64,000 nucleotides of DNA from NCBI GenBank assembly GCA_015066935.1, contig SVNK01000001.1:152193-216192 (forward strand), written 5' to 3'. Made by a program: the position numbers and the translations under genes. This document shows positions 47,158 through 56,900 of the stretch, one piece after another. Source of the DNA: Ruminococcus sp. GTDB taxonomy: Bacteria; Bacillota; Clostridia; Oscillospirales; Ruminococcaceae. The notes beneath the pieces are model-generated. The model did no database searches and was not told the origin of the DNA. It was given only the letters and a program-made list of their open reading frames with translations. The first letter of the stretch is position 1. Each line of letters begins with the position of its first letter.

Positions 47158-48822
47158 TCAAACGCCCTTTATAAGGTTATTTACCGCACTCACAAGCGCC
47201 TTTATCGACGACATGATAATATCATTGTCGATACCTGTTCCCCAGAAGCTTCGTCCGTCGTCCGAAAGAACCTCCACGTAAGACACAGCCTTCGAACCTG
47301 AACCGACTTCGAGTGCGTGTTCGGTATAGGTGTTGATGCTGTAATTTATGCCCGTGTATGAGCGTATTGCGTTGCTCACAGCGTCAAGACGTCCGTTGCC
47401 GCTGTCGGACGCAGCAGCCTTTCTGCCGTTGAAAACAAGCGAAACTGTTGCTTCTATGCCGTTGTTCTGGACGTAGTGTGTTCCCGTAACCTCAAGCGGA
47501 GAGGTGATGTCCACGAAATGCGTTCTGAAAATATCGTAAACCTCGTCGGGGAGAAGCTCCTTGTGCTTGCGGTCGGAGACGCTCTTCACAAGGTATCCCA
47601 CAACCTCGCTCATCTTCTTCGGGAGACTGTATCCGAAACGTGTCTCAAGAATATAGCCGATTCCACCCTTGCCCGACTGACTGTTGATGCGGATAACATC
47701 AGCTTCGTATTCTCTGCCGATGTCTGTCGGGTCGATGGGAAGATATGGGACTGTCCAGTGGGCGGTGTGTCCCTCGTCACGCCACTTCATTCCCTTTGCG
47801 ATGGCGTCCTGATGAGAACCGCTGAATGCCGCAAATACAAGCTTTCCGCTGTATGGCTGACGCTCGTTGACAGTCATCCGTGTAACCTTCGTGTAAAGCT
47901 CGGCAATCGACGGAATATCGCTGAAATCAAGCATCGGGTCGATACCCTGAGAGTACATATTCATGGCGATTGTGATAATGTCGGCATTACCTGTACGCTC
48001 ACCGTTTCCGAAGAGAGTTCCCTCAACACGGTCGGCACCTGCAAGGAGTCCCATTTCCGTATCGGCAATCGCACATCCACGGTCGTTATGCGGATGAAGC
48101 GATACTATCACGTTTTCACGGTATTTCAGGTTCTCGCACATGAACTCGACCTGATTTGCGTAGACGTGAGGCATCGAAAGCTGTACCGTAACGGGAAGAT
48201 TTATGATAACCTTGTCGTCGGCGGTCGGCTGCCACACGTCAAGCACGGCGTTGCAGACCTCCAGTGCAAATTCAGGTTCTGTACCCGTGAAGCTTTCGGG
48301 AGAGTACTCAAAACGGAAGTTCCCCTCGTACTTTTCACGATATTCCTTGCAGAGCTTCGCACCTGCAACGGCGATGTCGATTATTTCCTGCTTGTTTTTG
48401 CGGAAAACCTGTTCACGCTGAGCAACAGACGTTGAATTGTAAAGGTGGACCACTGCGTTTTTGCAGCCTCTCAGCGCCTCGAAGGTCTTTTCGATGATGT
48501 GCTCACGTGACTGCGTGAGAACCTGTATCGACACATCATCGGGAATGAGTCCCTGTTCGATAAGGGTGCGGCAGAAGTCGTATTCCGTTTCCGAAGCGGC
48601 AGGAAATCCTATTTCAATCTCCTTGAAGCCGATTCTGACCAGCTCTGCGAAGAATTCAAGCTTTTCTCCGAGACTCATAGGCGTGATAAGTGCCTGATTG
48701 CCGTCTCTGAGGTCAACGCTGCACCATGCGGGAGCTTTTTCAATATAGGACTTTTTCATCCAGTTTCCCGAGGATTTCGGTGCTTCAAAGAATTGTCTTG
48801 TGTATTTCTGAATATTTTTCAT
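47158..48822 (-). CDS. leuA: 2-isopropylmalate synthase (long LeuA type)
   Basis: A 554-residue enzyme that starts leucine synthesis by condensing 2-oxoisovalerate with acetyl-CoA. It is the long type with APAWCSVDLRDGNQAL near the N-terminus, the metal site SLHPHNDRGCAI, GNGERTGNADII, and a C-terminal regulatory dimer domain (about 430-554) that binds leucine. The ATG at 48822 follows AAGGAGGTAACACCT, an almost perfect ribosome site, immediately after the T-box terminator. The ilv leader begins 135 bp after its stop. Confidence 0.95.
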   Translation of the reverse strand: MKNIQKYTRQFFEAPKSSGNWMKKSYIEKAPAWCSVDLRDGNQALITPMSLGEKLEFFAELVRIGFKEIEIGFPAASETEYDFCRTLIEQGLIPDDVSIQVLTQSREHIIEKTFEALRGCKNAVVHLYNSTSVAQREQVFRKNKQEIIDIAVAGAKLCKEYREKYEGNFRFEYSPESFTGTEPEFALEVCNAVLDVWQPTADDKVIINLPVTVQLSMPHVYANQVEFMCENLKYRENVIVSLHPHNDRGCAIADTEMGLLAGADRVEGTLFGNGERTGNADIITIAMNMYSQGIDPMLDFSDIPSIAELYTKVTRMTVNERQPYSGKLVFAAFSGSHQDAIAKGMKWRDEGHTAHWTVPYLPIDPTDIGREYEADVIRINSQSGKGGIGYILETRFGYSLPKKMSEVVGYLVKSVSDRKHKELLPDEVYDIFRTHFVDITSPLEVTGTHYVQNNGIEATVSLVFNGRKAAASDSGNGRLDAVSNAIRSYTGINYSINTYTEHALEVGSGSKAVSYVEVLSDDGRSFWGTGIDNDIIMSSIKALVSAVNNLIKGV

Positions 48823-48860
48823 AGGTGTTACCTCCTTAAGCAGGCTCTGTGCATAGGCAA

Positions 48861-49140
48861 TAAAAAAGCTCCTCCATGCACAGGCATGGAGGAGACGAAG
48901 CTTTGTGTATACTCCGTGGTACCACTCCTCTTGATGACATAAATCACCCACTCATCTGCGTCCTACTAACGCATATCTCTGTAACGGGAGAACCCGTTCA
49001 AGCCTGATTATCCGCACTCCTGCGGTTTTCAGCCGACTGCTCCGGGATGAGCTATGGCCTGTTCCGATTTACTGCCTTTCACCAAACGGCAGCTCTCTGT
49101 GAAACTCGGGAGAGGTTTTATTTCCCTTCATCGCATTTAA
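48861..49140 (-). promoter_or_regulatory. T-box riboswitch controlling leuA, probable Leu specificity
   Basis: On the minus strand the T-box sequence GAGTGGTACCACGGAG (48912-48927) is followed by a terminator, CTCCTCCATGC / GCATGGAGGAG with a T-run (48861-48894). Upstream lie Stem I elements: AGAGAGCTGCCG, TTGGTGAAAGGCAG distal loop, and GAAC...ATAGCTCATCCCGGAGC. The CTC at 49049-49051 (read on the minus strand) is the best specifier candidate and codes Leu, matching LeuA. Uncharged tRNA-Leu would stabilise the antiterminator. Confidence 0.93.
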
Positions 49141-49147
49141 CGCTTTT

Positions 49148-49176
49148 ATTATATTACTCTTTTTTGCCGTTGTCAA
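49148..49176 (-). promoter_or_regulatory. Promoter of the leuA T-box transcript
   Basis: On the minus strand, a perfect TTGACA (49171-49176), 17 nt, TATAAT (49148-49153). Nothing is seen between it and the next gene at 49306. Confidence 0.9.
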
Positions 49177-49306
49177 GTGCTGAAAGTGATTTTTGGTTAT
49201 TTTCAACAAAACTCCTCATAACAAAACAGCTGCAAAGGATATACCCTTACAGCCGCTTTGCGTACAGTGTTAAAGAGAAATAAAAAATAGGGAAGGTGGT
49301 ATGTAA

Positions 49307-52300
49307 TCAGCCGAGCTTTGTGCCGCCGCTGAGCGTGCCGCCGTAAGCTGCCGACTGAGTATCATCAATTGTCTGGAAGTATGTGGAACCGCTGAGAGTT
49401 CCGCCTGTGTAGAAGCTTCCTGAAGCTCCCGAGCCGCCTGCCTTGAAATTGCTGACGCTCTTGCCTGCAATAAACGACACGATTACCTGATTATTGCTGC
49501 CGACAAGAGAGATTCTCGTGCCCTTCGAAGCAGAACCTGTCGCACTTACGGACGCTGTGAGACTTCCGCCTCCCATTCCGCCAAAGCCGCCGCCCATGCC
49601 GCCTGAGCCTGTATTTTCAACCCAGATGCCGCCTGTACAGCTCTTGGTACCGTCGCAGTCGAAGGCTTCGCTGCCGTTTGTAACGGCAAAACCGCCCGAA
49701 ATTGTGAGACTTCCGTTTGAATCAAAGCCGTCATGGTCGCCGTCGGCAACATTCACAAGAGCGAATCCGCCCTTGATTTCAAGGGAATAATTTCCGCCGC
49801 CTGTCTGCATATTTCCGGGACGCCAGCCGCCGTTATTGTTGTTGCCTGAGCCGTCCGCACCGCCTGCCGCATTGTAGCCGTCGTCGGTGGTATTGCAGAT
49901 GACTGTTCCGCTGTTCTGGACAATATTGAGTCCCTCGATGCCCTCGTAGCCCTTTGATACGATGATTGTAACGTCGTCGTAGGAATTTGCCGAACCTTGT
50001 CCGATTGTAACGTTGTGGTCGGAGTGGACGCCGTCGTCAGCTGTTGCGAGCTTCATAGCACCGCCGAGAAGCTTCATATCACCGCCGCAGTGGATAGCGT
50101 CGTCCGAGGAATCAACTGTGATATTTCCGCCGTTAACGGTTATATCACCGACGCTCTGCCATGTTGTGCCTGCCGAGTCGTAGAGTCCGACAGCCTTGAT
50201 GCCCTTTGCGGAAACGTCGGGAGACGATGTGGACGTACTGCCGCCCCAGCCGCCTGTATTGCCCGAAACTGTTCCCGAAAAGCCTGAGCCTTCGTATGTG
50301 AAGATGTCGAGGTCGCCGCCGTTGATAACGACGCTCTGTTCGGCCTGAATACCGTCCGCATGGGAGTTTATGTCAAGCGTACCGCCGTTGATTGTGACGT
50401 TTCCATAAACCTTGTCAGCCGTTGAAGCGTCAGTACCCGTGGACTTTATTCCGTCGCCCTGAGTCGTATTGACGGTGAGCTTCAGCGACGAAAAGTCCGT
50501 ATCTGCGGCATTTCCGACAGTTACACTGTCCTTGCTTCTGATTCCGTCGTCAGCGGCATTGACTGTTATATTGCCGTTATAGATTTTGAGGTCGTTCTTG
50601 CATACGATGCCGTCCGTGACATTTCCGTTTACCGTGAGAGTGCCTGAACCCTTGAATTTAAGGTCGTCCTTTGAGAACACGGCACCCTCTACGGTCACGG
50701 TTTCGCCGTCACTGTTCGTATAGCTTTCGGTATGTGCAGTACCGTCAGAGATTATATTTACAGTGCCGCCTTTTGCGATTATCTGAACCTCGTCGCCTAT
50801 GGATTTTACGTATATCGGAGATGTGGAGCTGTTTGAGATGTCAGCGCCCGTGAGTTCAAGCTCAACAACGCCGTCGGGATAGGCAGTCTTGTCAACGTCA
50901 ACAAGAATCTGAACGTCCTTGGCATTGCCCGAAACAGCGAATGTTGCAGGCTGCGAGATTGTAAGCTTTCCGCTGTCTGCCGAAGCAACGGTTTCGGGAG
51001 CGTTGGTGCTGATTGACGAGCCGCTGAGAGTTATGCTGTAGCCGTCAGATGTTGAGGGTGTATCAGCAGGAGGAACTGCCGCCGATGGATTAACCTCGTT
51101 GAATGTATTGACAGCACCCGAAACAGTGAACTTGAAGCTGTTTCCGCTGTGCTGAACAGCAGAGCCGTTTGAAACATTTGTCAGACTGATTTCCTTGCCT
51201 GTTGTATAGTCGGGAGAGCTGAGAAGAACGTACTTATACTTCTTTGTAAACTCAAATCCGCCGAAGGAGTTTGCCTTCTTCCAGCAGCCGTCGGAGTTTG
51301 CGGAGTCGTCAACACAGTTGAGGATGAGCGTACCCTGAGTTGTACCCGTCATGAGAGTTGTATCAACCTGATTATCCGTAGCTGTAGCCGCAACCTTGCC
51401 GCCTGTGATGTTCAGACCTGTTGCCGCTGTAAGACCTCTGTCGCCGCCTGCCGTGAGAGTACCGCCCGAAATGTCGATTGTAGTACCTGCCTGAACAGCG
51501 TCGTTGCCTGCCTTGACTGTGACTGTACCGCCCTCGATTGCAACGTCGCCCTTTGAGGACTTCAGACCGTCGCCCTCAGCGTCGATATTCAGAACAGCCG
51601 TATCCTTTACGGTTACGGAGGTCTTTCCGTTAACGCCGCTTGTCTCGTCAACATCATTGAGAGCGTCGATATTGATTGTGCCGCCTGTGAACTTTATATC
51701 ATTGTTGCAGACAACTGCGTCCTGAGTATTTGCGGTAATTGTGAGGACTCCCGTACCAAGGTCGCCGCCCTTGAATGTAATGTCGTCCTTTGCCTCGATA
51801 ACGGCAGCAGCTATCCAGTCTCCTGCGTAGGCTGTATCGCCGTCGGAGATTGTATTTTCTGTGCCGTCCACGATATTTATCGACGTATTTTCAGCGTTTT
51901 CAATGTAGATTGCAGGAGCACTCTTACCCGTAATGCTCACGCCGCTGAGGAAGATTTTCACTGTTTCGGGGTCGGCAGCTTCATCAGGAATATTAACGTG
52001 AATCTGACCGTCGTCGAGTGTACCGTCGATAACGAAAGTACCCGAATGGCTGATTGTCACGGTTGTTCCGTTGACCTCGGCATACTCTCCCTCAACTTCG
52101 ATTGAAGTTCCCTTGAGGTGGATTAGTGTTTCGGAAGTGACGGGAGGCTCAACCGCAGACCACGATTCGGGAAGCTCATTTATAGTTCCCAGCAGATATT
52201 TCTGGATTGAAAGAGCGTCCTTTGTGGTGACTCCGTCACCTCTGTCGCAGACATCGGCGTTTTCGAGTCCCTTTTCGGTGATTCCCAGTTCAGCGCCGAC

Positions 52301-52498
52301 TCCGTATTTTGTGGGGTTAGCCTTGTACTGCATAATGAGTACGGCATCGGCAAGATTCACTTTTCCGTCGCAGTTTGCGTCGCCGTAGGCTGCACTGTCA
52401 GCAGCCGCAGTGCTGAACATCGTCACAGGCACTGCCGATGACGCTATCAGAAGTGACGAGATTCCTGCCAGTATTTTTTTCGTATAAGAATTTTTCAT
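49307..52498 (-). CDS. Large secreted dockerin protein with Cthe_2159-like beta-helix repeats
   Basis: A 1063-residue protein: signal peptide (1 to about 33), then an N-terminal dockerin (about 36-108, GDANCDGKVNLADAVLIMQ), then two long repeats of a parallel beta-helix type (about 125-430 and 480-1000). Marks are INIVDGTENTISDG, DDITFKGGDLGTGVL, AVVCNNDIKFTGG, TAHTESYTNSDGETV, DGIVCKNDLKIYNG, DDGIRSKD and DDAIHCGGDM. This resembles the carbohydrate-binding DUF4353 family of which C. thermocellum Cthe_2159 binds polygalacturonate. Gly/Asn-rich stretches occur near 870-900 and 1000. No lyase residues can be recognised, so a binding role is more likely than catalysis. AAAGGAG precedes the ATG. 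Confidence 0.85.
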   Translation of the reverse strand: MKNSYTKKILAGISSLLIASSAVPVTMFSTAAADSAAYGDANCDGKVNLADAVLIMQYKANPTKYGVGAELGITEKGLENADVCDRGDGVTTKDALSIQKYLLGTINELPESWSAVEPPVTSETLIHLKGTSIEVEGEYAEVNGTTVTISHSGTFVIDGTLDDGQIHVNIPDEAADPETVKIFLSGVSITGKSAPAIYIENAENTSINIVDGTENTISDGDTAYAGDWIAAAVIEAKDDITFKGGDLGTGVLTITANTQDAVVCNNDIKFTGGTINIDALNDVDETSGVNGKTSVTVKDTAVLNIDAEGDGLKSSKGDVAIEGGTVTVKAGNDAVQAGTTIDISGGTLTAGGDRGLTAATGLNITGGKVAATATDNQVDTTLMTGTTQGTLILNCVDDSANSDGCWKKANSFGGFEFTKKYKYVLLSSPDYTTGKEISLTNVSNGSAVQHSGNSFKFTVSGAVNTFNEVNPSAAVPPADTPSTSDGYSITLSGSSISTNAPETVASADSGKLTISQPATFAVSGNAKDVQILVDVDKTAYPDGVVELELTGADISNSSTSPIYVKSIGDEVQIIAKGGTVNIISDGTAHTESYTNSDGETVTVEGAVFSKDDLKFKGSGTLTVNGNVTDGIVCKNDLKIYNGNITVNAADDGIRSKDSVTVGNAADTDFSSLKLTVNTTQGDGIKSTGTDASTADKVYGNVTINGGTLDINSHADGIQAEQSVVINGGDLDIFTYEGSGFSGTVSGNTGGWGGSTSTSSPDVSAKGIKAVGLYDSAGTTWQSVGDITVNGGNITVDSSDDAIHCGGDMKLLGGAMKLATADDGVHSDHNVTIGQGSANSYDDVTIIVSKGYEGIEGLNIVQNSGTVICNTTDDGYNAAGGADGSGNNNNGGWRPGNMQTGGGNYSLEIKGGFALVNVADGDHDGFDSNGSLTISGGFAVTNGSEAFDCDGTKSCTGGIWVENTGSGGMGGGFGGMGGGSLTASVSATGSASKGTRISLVGSNNQVIVSFIAGKSVSNFKAGGSGASGSFYTGGTLSGSTYFQTIDDTQSAAYGGTLSGGTKLG

Positions 52499-52729
52499 AA
52501 AAATCGTCTCCTTTATAAGCCCGAATATGCTTCGGGAGCAGGGGGCTTGTTTAGTGTAACTTCATTATATTGGACAAAACTTAAAATAATCTTAATGCAT
52601 ATCGTAATTTTTTGTGTATTATTATAATATTCTAACACAAACCCGTTTTTTTGTCAATCATTTTGTTCAAGTTGCGAATAAAGAAACCGCATCAGACTTA
52701 CCGATGCGGCTGCAAAATTAATTATTGTT
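52499..52729. promoter_or_regulatory. Leader and promoter region of the beta-helix gene, plus terminator
   Basis: On the minus strand, TATAAT at 52564-52569 with no clear -35; in the leader CCCGAA/TTCGGG (52521-52537) forms a hairpin nested in AAGCCC/GGGCTT. CCGCATC / GATGCGG (52687-52709) is the terminator of the acyltransferase gene. Confidence 0.55.
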
Positions 52730-53737
52730 TTAATCCGTTTTCTTTTTTCCTGTGCTTATTCTGTATAATACCAACGATACTGCCGCAGATATAAAGAATA
52801 TTATAAACGGTGCTGCATAGCCATATACTGTCTCAACAGTATTATTTTTGACTATACGCTTCATAAATACTGCCATCACGTAAATAAACATCGGATGAAG
52901 TATGTATATATTGGTTGACAGCTTTGAACCTGCAAAACATACTGCGTTTTTGATTTTCGATTCTTTTCCGCCTTCATAATGAAGTGCAGACAAAAAGACG
53001 CAGACAGCCATGAATGTTGTACCGATATAATGGTCTCTTGTTGTATTCAGCTCAAATCTTCCCAGCAGATAACGCTCTGCCAGAGTTACTCCCGCAAAAA
53101 CGACAGACAGAATCAATGTGTTTCGGGACTTCATTCTGATTTTATATCGGAACAGCATATCTCCGATAAGGAAATACGGCAGTCCTACGCAAAGGAAATT
53201 TCTCACCAGAATATACGGGAATGTTCTTCCCAACAGCAGGAGAGAGTATTTTCCCAGAACCAGATCCGTCAGAAGCAATATGGGAACTATCGGATACAGA
53301 CATTTTCTGTCCCATTTTCTTTCGATAACAAAAACAATCAGCAGGACATACAGAATCGCACCTAAATACCATAGATGAACTCCGAATGGCGAATCATTCA
53401 GCAGAACAAATTTCAGTATCGACTTTATGCTTAAAGCACTTCTTAAAAATGACGGCAGTGAGTCTCCGCTTAGCAAGCACTGCATTACCGAGAAAACGAA
53501 ATACACTATATTTGTCAGAACAACCAATCTGAAAATCTTTCCTATCTGCTTCAGTTCTTTTTTCTTGCTGCTTGTATTAGAATAGTAATAACCTGTTATC
53601 ATGAAAAACAACGGAACCGCTATTCTGCATATTGGTACGACAGCCTTGCCGACAATCCCGGGAAACGACGTATGAATACATACTACCATGAATGCACAGA
53701 TACATTTCAGAAAATCCAACCCGTAATTTCTTTTCAC
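52730..53737 (-). CDS. Acyltransferase 3 family membrane protein
   Basis: A 335-residue membrane protein with about ten hydrophobic helices. The start MKRNYGLDFLKCICAFMVVCIHTSF, with R/D and a catalytic-type His in helix 1, and the LFFMITGYYYS in helix 2 identify the OafA/acyltransferase-3 family, which O-acetylates cell-surface glycans or exopolysaccharide. The start is GTG at 53737 with AAGGAG upstream. Its lower G+C and more AT-rich codon use differ from neighbours, which may point to recent acquisition. Confidence 0.88.
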   Translation of the reverse strand: MKRNYGLDFLKCICAFMVVCIHTSFPGIVGKAVVPICRIAVPLFFMITGYYYSNTSSKKKELKQIGKIFRLVVLTNIVYFVFSVMQCLLSGDSLPSFLRSALSIKSILKFVLLNDSPFGVHLWYLGAILYVLLIVFVIERKWDRKCLYPIVPILLLTDLVLGKYSLLLLGRTFPYILVRNFLCVGLPYFLIGDMLFRYKIRMKSRNTLILSVVFAGVTLAERYLLGRFELNTTRDHYIGTTFMAVCVFLSALHYEGGKESKIKNAVCFAGSKLSTNIYILHPMFIYVMAVFMKRIVKNNTVETVYGYAAPFIIFFISAAVSLVLYRISTGKKKTD

Positions 53738-53787
53738 AATCTCATCTCCTTAAAATGAATACTATCGCTCCGCCAACTGACTCTTAA

Positions 53788-53914
53788 GGCAACACGGCAC
53801 AGAACTTGTGCGGAAGATGTGAAGTCAGGTTTCATACAAAGCCCTAAGGTGGGCTTTATGCGGTGTTGCCGTAATACAAAGTCACCTCCGACACTGACGT
53901 CAGAAGTGACTTTG
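53788..53914. repeat. Structured intergenic element downstream of yfhO
   Basis: GGCAACACGGCA (53788-53799) and TGCGGTGTTGCC (53859-53870) form a 12-bp outer stem with one mismatch. It encloses hairpin AAAGCCC/GGGCTTT (53838-53857) and GCACA/TGTGC (53797-53811), the latter exclusive with the outer stem. A separate hairpin CAAAGTCAC / GTGACTTTG (53877-53914) is 13 bp long on the minus RNA with G-U pairs and may end the yfhO transcript. Confidence 0.65.
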
Positions 53915-53968
53915 CTGCAATTGTTTATCGCTTTCCGTTACGTACGAAACAGCTTTTTTCAACTCATA

Positions 53969-56900
53969 TTATTCTTCGTCTTTTTCGGGAGTCTCTGATT
54001 CTTCATCTGATTTTTCGGTCTCAGGAGCTTTCTCCTCAGACTTATTGTCATTCTTTTCATCGTTTTTCGAAGAATCTTCCTGTTTAGCAGTAATAACGTT
54101 TTCCGAAACCGCACCCTTTGACTTTATAATCTGAACCTTTTTCTCAGGAACTTTCTCTGCGTCGGTTTCAGAAGCACCCTGCGCCTTAATCTTGCGTCTT
54201 GCGATAAGGACCGAGTTCTTCTTTCTGTCGTAGAGATAAAGCATTACGATTGCGCCAATTCCGAGGATAAGCGTTACTACACCGAATTTGAATCCGGGCG
54301 GAGTATATATCATTTCAACCGTATGCTCGCCCTCTCCGAGACGGATACCGATAACTGAATCCATGAGGATGAGTTCGCCGTCGCCGGAATCGTAGTTGAG
54401 GAGCTTGACCTTTCCTTCTTCGTCCTCCTGCTCAACTATTCTTGTATCGAGCTTCTTGCCGTCAACCTTGATAGTCCAGCCGGGCTCGTAGGGGATGCTT
54501 GTAACGAGAAGCTGGTTTGCCTTTGCAGTAACCTTTCCCACGAGATGACGCTCTGTGGACTTATCTGTGTCGATTTCCCACTGCTGAGCCTTGAGAGTAT
54601 TGATGTCCTTTTCAAACTCCTCTCTGTCGAGGTAGTAGAAGTGGAAACCGCTTCCACCGTCAGACTCATTCTTTCTTACCATGATGTACTCATCTGTACC
54701 GTCGTAGGTATTGTTGGGACCTGTTGAAATGATTGTGAATCTTACCTGAATCTCCTCGCCCTTCGCAAACTTTCCGAGACGCACGATAGGAGATGAATTT
54801 GTTTCGAAATATGTTCCGCAGCCGTCATAGAGAGTGCTGTTTCTTCCGTGGTATTCGCCTGTTTCGTCCTTGATGCCGATCCAGACATTGCACTGTCTCT
54901 TGATTTCCGAACCGAGGTGCATATAGATGTCGCCGTCAACGGGAACTGTCATATTAACGTTTACAACAGCGTCGGCAGCGCCTGCTCTTGCCTCGTAGGT
55001 ATCGTGGACTGTACCTGTTGAGGGGTTTACGTAATCGTGGAGGTAAACGCTGTTGATGTCATAGTTTACAGCGTCCTCTGCAAGCTCAACACGCTTGTAG
55101 TACTGCTTGGGATTGAGCTTTACTTTGCCCGAAACAGGCTGTGTGATTTCGGGAGTATTTCCTGTAAGTGCACTGAGGTAGTTGTTGATATTATCGAAAG
55201 GATTTTCGGTTCCGAGACTTCCGTAGCGGATGATGTCGTCGTCAGCCATATAGCCGATAGCGAGTGCATTGGGATTCTCGTAAACGTCGAGAGCGTTCTT
55301 TCTGATAATCTGCTGAGGCTCATAGTAGCTCTTGATATTTGTGCTGAATACCTTGTTGTATGAAGCATCGAGAATATTCTTGTCGCCCTGTTTTCTTGTG
55401 GGGTCGTCGATGACGTACTTGATTCCGAGGAGTGAATCGGCAATGGGACTGTTTCCCTCATACTTTGATTCAAAGCTCTGAGTGAAGTAGCCGAGGTTTT
55501 CAAGGAATTTAATTGCTCTTGTATTCATTACAGAGCTTGAATGTGATACTCCTCTGAGACCGTAAGCCATATTGTCGTTCACCATACGCTGATACGTTTT
55601 CTCTGCACGGTAGAAGCCGTCGTCGTATTTTTCAAGAGCGTCAACAACATTGGGAGCGTCGATGATTTCCGCATAGGAGTCACGGCAGCTGTTGCCGACT
55701 TCCTTGTAAATCTTTCTGAACGAGTCATAACAGTTATAGCCTGCCTCAAAGCTTACAACGGCTGCCATACTGATGACAAGTGCTTTCTTTACGTTATTCT
55801 TTTTTGCTCTGCTGTATCCGTAGACCATCGCAAGGTAGACTCCGGCAAGCAGAACGCCGATTGCAAGTGTTCCGAGCCAGATTTCATCCCAGCGGTCGGA
55901 GCCGTAGTTCATCTCGTCCTTATAGGGGAAGGTAGCAGCATATTTATACTTGCTTTCGTTGTAATTGTACTTTTCCTGAATTGCACCGAACCAGAGCGCA
56001 AGGACTGCAACTCCCGCAAAGGTTCCTCCTACACTGTACGGACTCAGCTTGTAGCCGTCGAGATGTGAGAACACCTCTGCCGCCATTGATACAAGTATGA
56101 ATGAAAGCAGGAAGGAGTATCTGAAGGGCAGCCAGTTAGGGTCCTGTCCGCCGTGCCAGTACATATTGAGAGGCTTGATGTACATACTCATTACCATTAC
56201 GAGAATGAGAAATGCATTTCCGATTTTTCTGTTGTGCTTGATTTTCTTGTTGCAGAAATAAAGCGGCAGAAGTACGAGCGTGAGAACGCCGCAGTAGATT
56301 TCGGGACGTCCATAGAAGCGTGTTCCCGTATCAACGTTTACAGAGTAGTACTGGTTGGGAAGCAGACACGGAATAAGCTCGGGAAGCTTGAAGAGTCGCT
56401 CCTTCCAGTTGTAAACAGGCTCGGAGAAATCAAACTTACCAAGAGCAAGTGCGTTGTACACGGGCAGTATCATTATCGCACTGCACATGAGTACCACTAC
56501 AGTTGAACCGACCATAACTCCGCAGGTTCTTGCGTAATCGGCAAGCTTCTTGTACTTCTTTGTGGTTCCGAAGAAGAGGTAGTATACAAAGTAGATTGCA
56601 ACAAAAATCGCTACCATGAAGCCGATGTAGAAGTTTGCAATAAATATGAGTGCTGTGGGGATGATGTAGTTGATTTTTCTGCCGTCGTCGATGAGATACT
56701 CAACGCCGAGAATTATAAGCGGCAGGAAAATCGGTCCGTCGATCCACATGGGGTTGATGAGCTGAATCGCAACGTAGCTCATGAGGGCATATGCCGTTGA
56801 GAATGTCACGGAAGGAATTCCGCCGAGTCTCTTTGAACGCTGAGCGTAGATGCAGAACGCCGCACCTGCCGCACCAACTTTGCATATCTGCATTATCATT

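Noticed and set aside
47476..48435. 319-residue plus-strand frame opposite leuA
   Set aside because: Antisense to leuA, whose frame has clear catalytic motifs and a perfect ribosome site. The long antisense frame arises from codon bias.
53788..53870. tRNA-like cloverleaf
   Set aside because: It lacks the T-loop TTCGANTC, the D-loop consensus and a 7-bp acceptor stem; the outer stem is 12 bp with a mismatch.
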